This document shows, piece after piece, positions 4,242-5,980 of a DNA stretch of 5,980 nt (position 1 is its first letter; each line of letters starts with the position of its first letter). Origin of the DNA: Gammaproteobacteria bacterium (lineage in GTDB: Bacteria; Pseudomonadota; Gammaproteobacteria; Pseudomonadales; Azotimanducaceae); contig JABIVN010000580.1 in NCBI GenBank assembly GCA_018667205.1, forward strand, positions 1-5,980. The letters are read 5' to 3'. A program made the translations under genes and the position numbers. A model generated the notes under the pieces. The model had not been told where the DNA came from and did no database searches. It saw only the letters and a program-made list of their open reading frames with translations.

Positions 4242-5980
4242 GGGCAAAAGGCGGCAAAGAATTAAGAATGACTTTGCCGTAGGCCTTCGATACCACACGA
4301 CGATCCAGTATCGTCACGGTGCCTCCATCGGTTTCAGTTCTGAGTAACCGCCCTGCAGCCTGGACTACCTTGATTGCTGCGTTCGGCAGCATCACTTCGT
4401 AAAACGAATTGCCACCTTTCTCCTCGATCCACTCTGACAGCGTTGCATCTACGGGGTCATCAGGTACCGAGAACGGAATCTTTGCAATCACGACATGACG
4501 GCAATAATCTCCGGGTAAGTCTACTCCTTCGGAAAAACTGGCTAGGCCAAAAATGCAGCTTGCGTTACCGCGGTCAATAGCGTCCCGATGGCGACTAAGG
4601 ATTTCCATTTTGGATAGTTCGCCCTGCATCAGGATTCGCTCACGAAACGCTTCATCAATATCATCAAACACCCGCAACATTTGCCGCCACGAGGTGAATA
4701 ATACCAACGCACCAATATCATCCATGAGCAGGCCCGGAAGCAGCTCCGCGATCTCTTTCGTGTGCTGGTCAGCCTGCCCAGGGTCAGTGCGCATCTTTGG
4801 CACCGAAAGAACCGCCTGTTCCTGATATCGAAACGGACTGGCAAGGCTGGTGAACACCGTCTCTGGCGGAATACCCGATTTGGCCTGAAAACTGGAGAAA
4901 TCCCTGGCAACAGACAAGGTTGCCGACGTCAGTACCGCACCAGCGCAACGTGACCAAAGCCTCTCAAACAGTTCATCTGCCACCGAAACAGGATGACACG
5001 ACAGTTGAATTTCCATACCTTCCGCCGGGCTCTGGGACGAAAACCCAATCCACCTCGCATAGGGAGGAGAATGCTCCGCCACGGAAAAGTTATGCCAGAG
5101 CTCTGCCGCTGCAGACAAGCGCGTTGCAATCGAACCTACCAGCGACAACCAATATTCAACGCTCTCCCGCTGGGCAGCAGAAACGTCTTCGAGGGTACTT
5201 TCGATGAGTGGTAACACGCGGTCTACCAGGTCGTCCAACCTTTCGAAACTGTTCGCCAGGCCCTTCGAGACGTCGGAAATATCATTGCTGACCCGACCCC
5301 GAGGAAATCGATACTGCCAGCCGTCATCTTGTTCCTCTGCATCAACTTTAAGTATCTGCAGCACTTGCGCGGCATCATCCAGCCTCTGGCTTGCCTGCTC
5401 TACGATCGAATCAACATCGTTAATGAGCCCTGGATGAATAGCGGGCACTTCAGCGCTAGCGAGTTTCAAGCTGGTGGGGATTTGTTGTAACCAGGTTTTT
5501 GTCGAATAAAGCGCCAAGAAATGAGAAAAATGATTGCCAGCCTTTTCAGGCAGGTGATGACCCTCATCGAAGATGTAAATCGTATCTTCCGGGTCAGGCA
5601 GCACTGCACCTCCGCCCATCATCAGATCAGACAGCACCAGGTCCTGGTTAGTCACAATGCAATCTACCCGATGGATATTCTCCCGGGCTTTATAAAAATA
5701 GCAATTTTCATAATGACTGCATTGACGATGAGTACACTGGGCGTGGTCCGTCGAAACCTTCGCCCAGGTCGGATGGTTGATTTCTTCGGGCCAGCTGTCT
5801 CGTTCACCATCCCATTCCCCTTTGCCGAGCGCCGCCAGCATTGAATCAAAAATAACGGCGTCGACCTGGTCGCTATCGCCATCCGCTTGTTCAAAAAACG
5901 AAAAGGCCTGATTCACCTGGTTACTTCCCTGCAACGCGAGATCAAGGCGGGACAAACAAAGGTAACGCCGTCGGCCCTTC
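4228..5980 (-). CDS. dinG: ATP-dependent DNA helicase DinG, lacking N-terminus (cut by window edge)
   Basis: This is a superfamily 2, XPD-like 5'-3' DNA helicase that unwinds R-loops and other structured DNA. The visible 583 residues start inside the protein (KGRRRYLC) and end at TGA 4228-4230. The Walker A part, some 110-130 residues, is off the right edge, judged from the 716 residues of E. coli DinG. The iron-sulfur cysteines are all present: Cys8 of the fragment, then Cys82, Cys87 and Cys93 with the C-x4-C-x5-C spacing of E. coli DinG, so a 4Fe-4S cluster is expected. Motif II is DEGH (about 138-141). The second motor domain shows GAVLTSATLS, ALVLFTSWRQM, FGLASFSEGVDLPG and the motif VI QAAGRLLR (about 540-547). 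All visible motifs are intact and there is no frameshift. The reading frame stays open to the edge, so the true start lies outside; a TTG at 5955 is not a credible start. Confidence 0.93.
   Translation of the reverse strand, partial: KGRRRYLCLSRLDLALQGSNQVNQAFSFFEQADGDSDQVDAVIFDSMLAALGKGEWDGERDSWPEEINHPTWAKVSTDHAQCTHRQCSHYENCYFYKARENIHRVDCIVTNQDLVLSDLMMGGGAVLPDPEDTIYIFDEGHHLPEKAGNHFSHFLALYSTKTWLQQIPTSLKLASAEVPAIHPGLINDVDSIVEQASQRLDDAAQVLQILKVDAEEQDDGWQYRFPRGRVSNDISDVSKGLANSFERLDDLVDRVLPLIESTLEDVSAAQRESVEYWLSLVGSIATRLSAAAELWHNFSVAEHSPPYARWIGFSSQSPAEGMEIQLSCHPVSVADELFERLWSRCAGAVLTSATLSVARDFSSFQAKSGIPPETVFTSLASPFRYQEQAVLSVPKMRTDPGQADQHTKEIAELLPGLLMDDIGALVLFTSWRQMLRVFDDIDEAFRERILMQGELSKMEILSRHRDAIDRGNASCIFGLASFSEGVDLPGDYCRHVVIAKIPFSVPDDPVDATLSEWIEEKGGNSFYEVMLPNAAIKVVQAAGRLLRTETDGGTVTILDRRVVSKAYGKVILNSLPPFAREIS

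Noticed and set aside
4920..5207. Plus-strand open frames inside the helicase gene
   Set aside because: They are shadows of the helicase coding strand; low-complexity composition, no domain and no plausible promoter.
1..5980. Mobile element, defence island or prophage remnant
   Set aside because: I see no transposase, integrase, toxin-antitoxin pair, tRNA or terminal inverted repeat. All genes are core-type families with intact frames.

Overview
This window looks like a chromosomal segment of a gammaproteobacterium, probably a free-living one of marine or similar type. The evidence is a PhoP/PhoQ-type two-component pair, a DinG helicase with the proteobacterial cysteine layout, and an acyl-CoA dehydrogenase of the type common in lipid-degrading gammaproteobacteria. 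Base composition is moderate (about half G+C by eye) and even across the genes. I see no insertion sequence, phage gene, tRNA, rRNA or CRISPR array, so it reads as ordinary core chromosome. The genus cannot be fixed from this stretch.

Layout, left to right. (1) Positions 1-283, minus strand: the first 94 codons of an acyl-CoA dehydrogenase that runs off the left edge. (2) 284-457: a divergent promoter region with a strong sigma70-type promoter and a perfect 14-bp palindrome for the dehydrogenase, and a weaker promoter for the gene on the other side. (3) 458-697, plus strand: a 79-residue protein with two CDGSH iron-sulfur motifs. (4) 698-784: a short convergent gap holding a tandem 14-bp duplication. 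(5) 785-3217, minus strand: a tight three-gene operon in the order pepSY, phoP-like regulator, phoQ-like kinase, with a 7-nt gap and then an ATGA overlap. (6) 3218-3350: the operon's control region, with four near-perfect copies plus a degenerate fifth copy of an 11-bp direct repeat. (7) 3351-4241, minus strand: a P-loop kinase resembling D-glycerate 3-kinase. (8) 4228-5980, minus strand: the C-terminal four fifths or so of DinG helicase, entering from the right edge and overlapping the kinase start.

How the parts may work together. The secreted PepSY protein would sit in the periplasm, where it could meet the sensor domain of the PhoQ-like kinase. The kinase would phosphorylate the PhoP-like regulator. 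OmpR/PhoP-family regulators bind direct repeats spaced 11 bp apart, and the repeat upstream of pepSY has this period. Its last hexamer ends 12 nt before a -10-like box that lacks a good -35. This fits an autoregulated, activator-dependent promoter and is the most interesting signal in the window. It is inference and needs a binding or reporter test. The helicase and kinase genes form a separate translationally overlapping pair that may read through into the pepSY operon, since I see no terminator between them. I did not find a clearly undescribed system.
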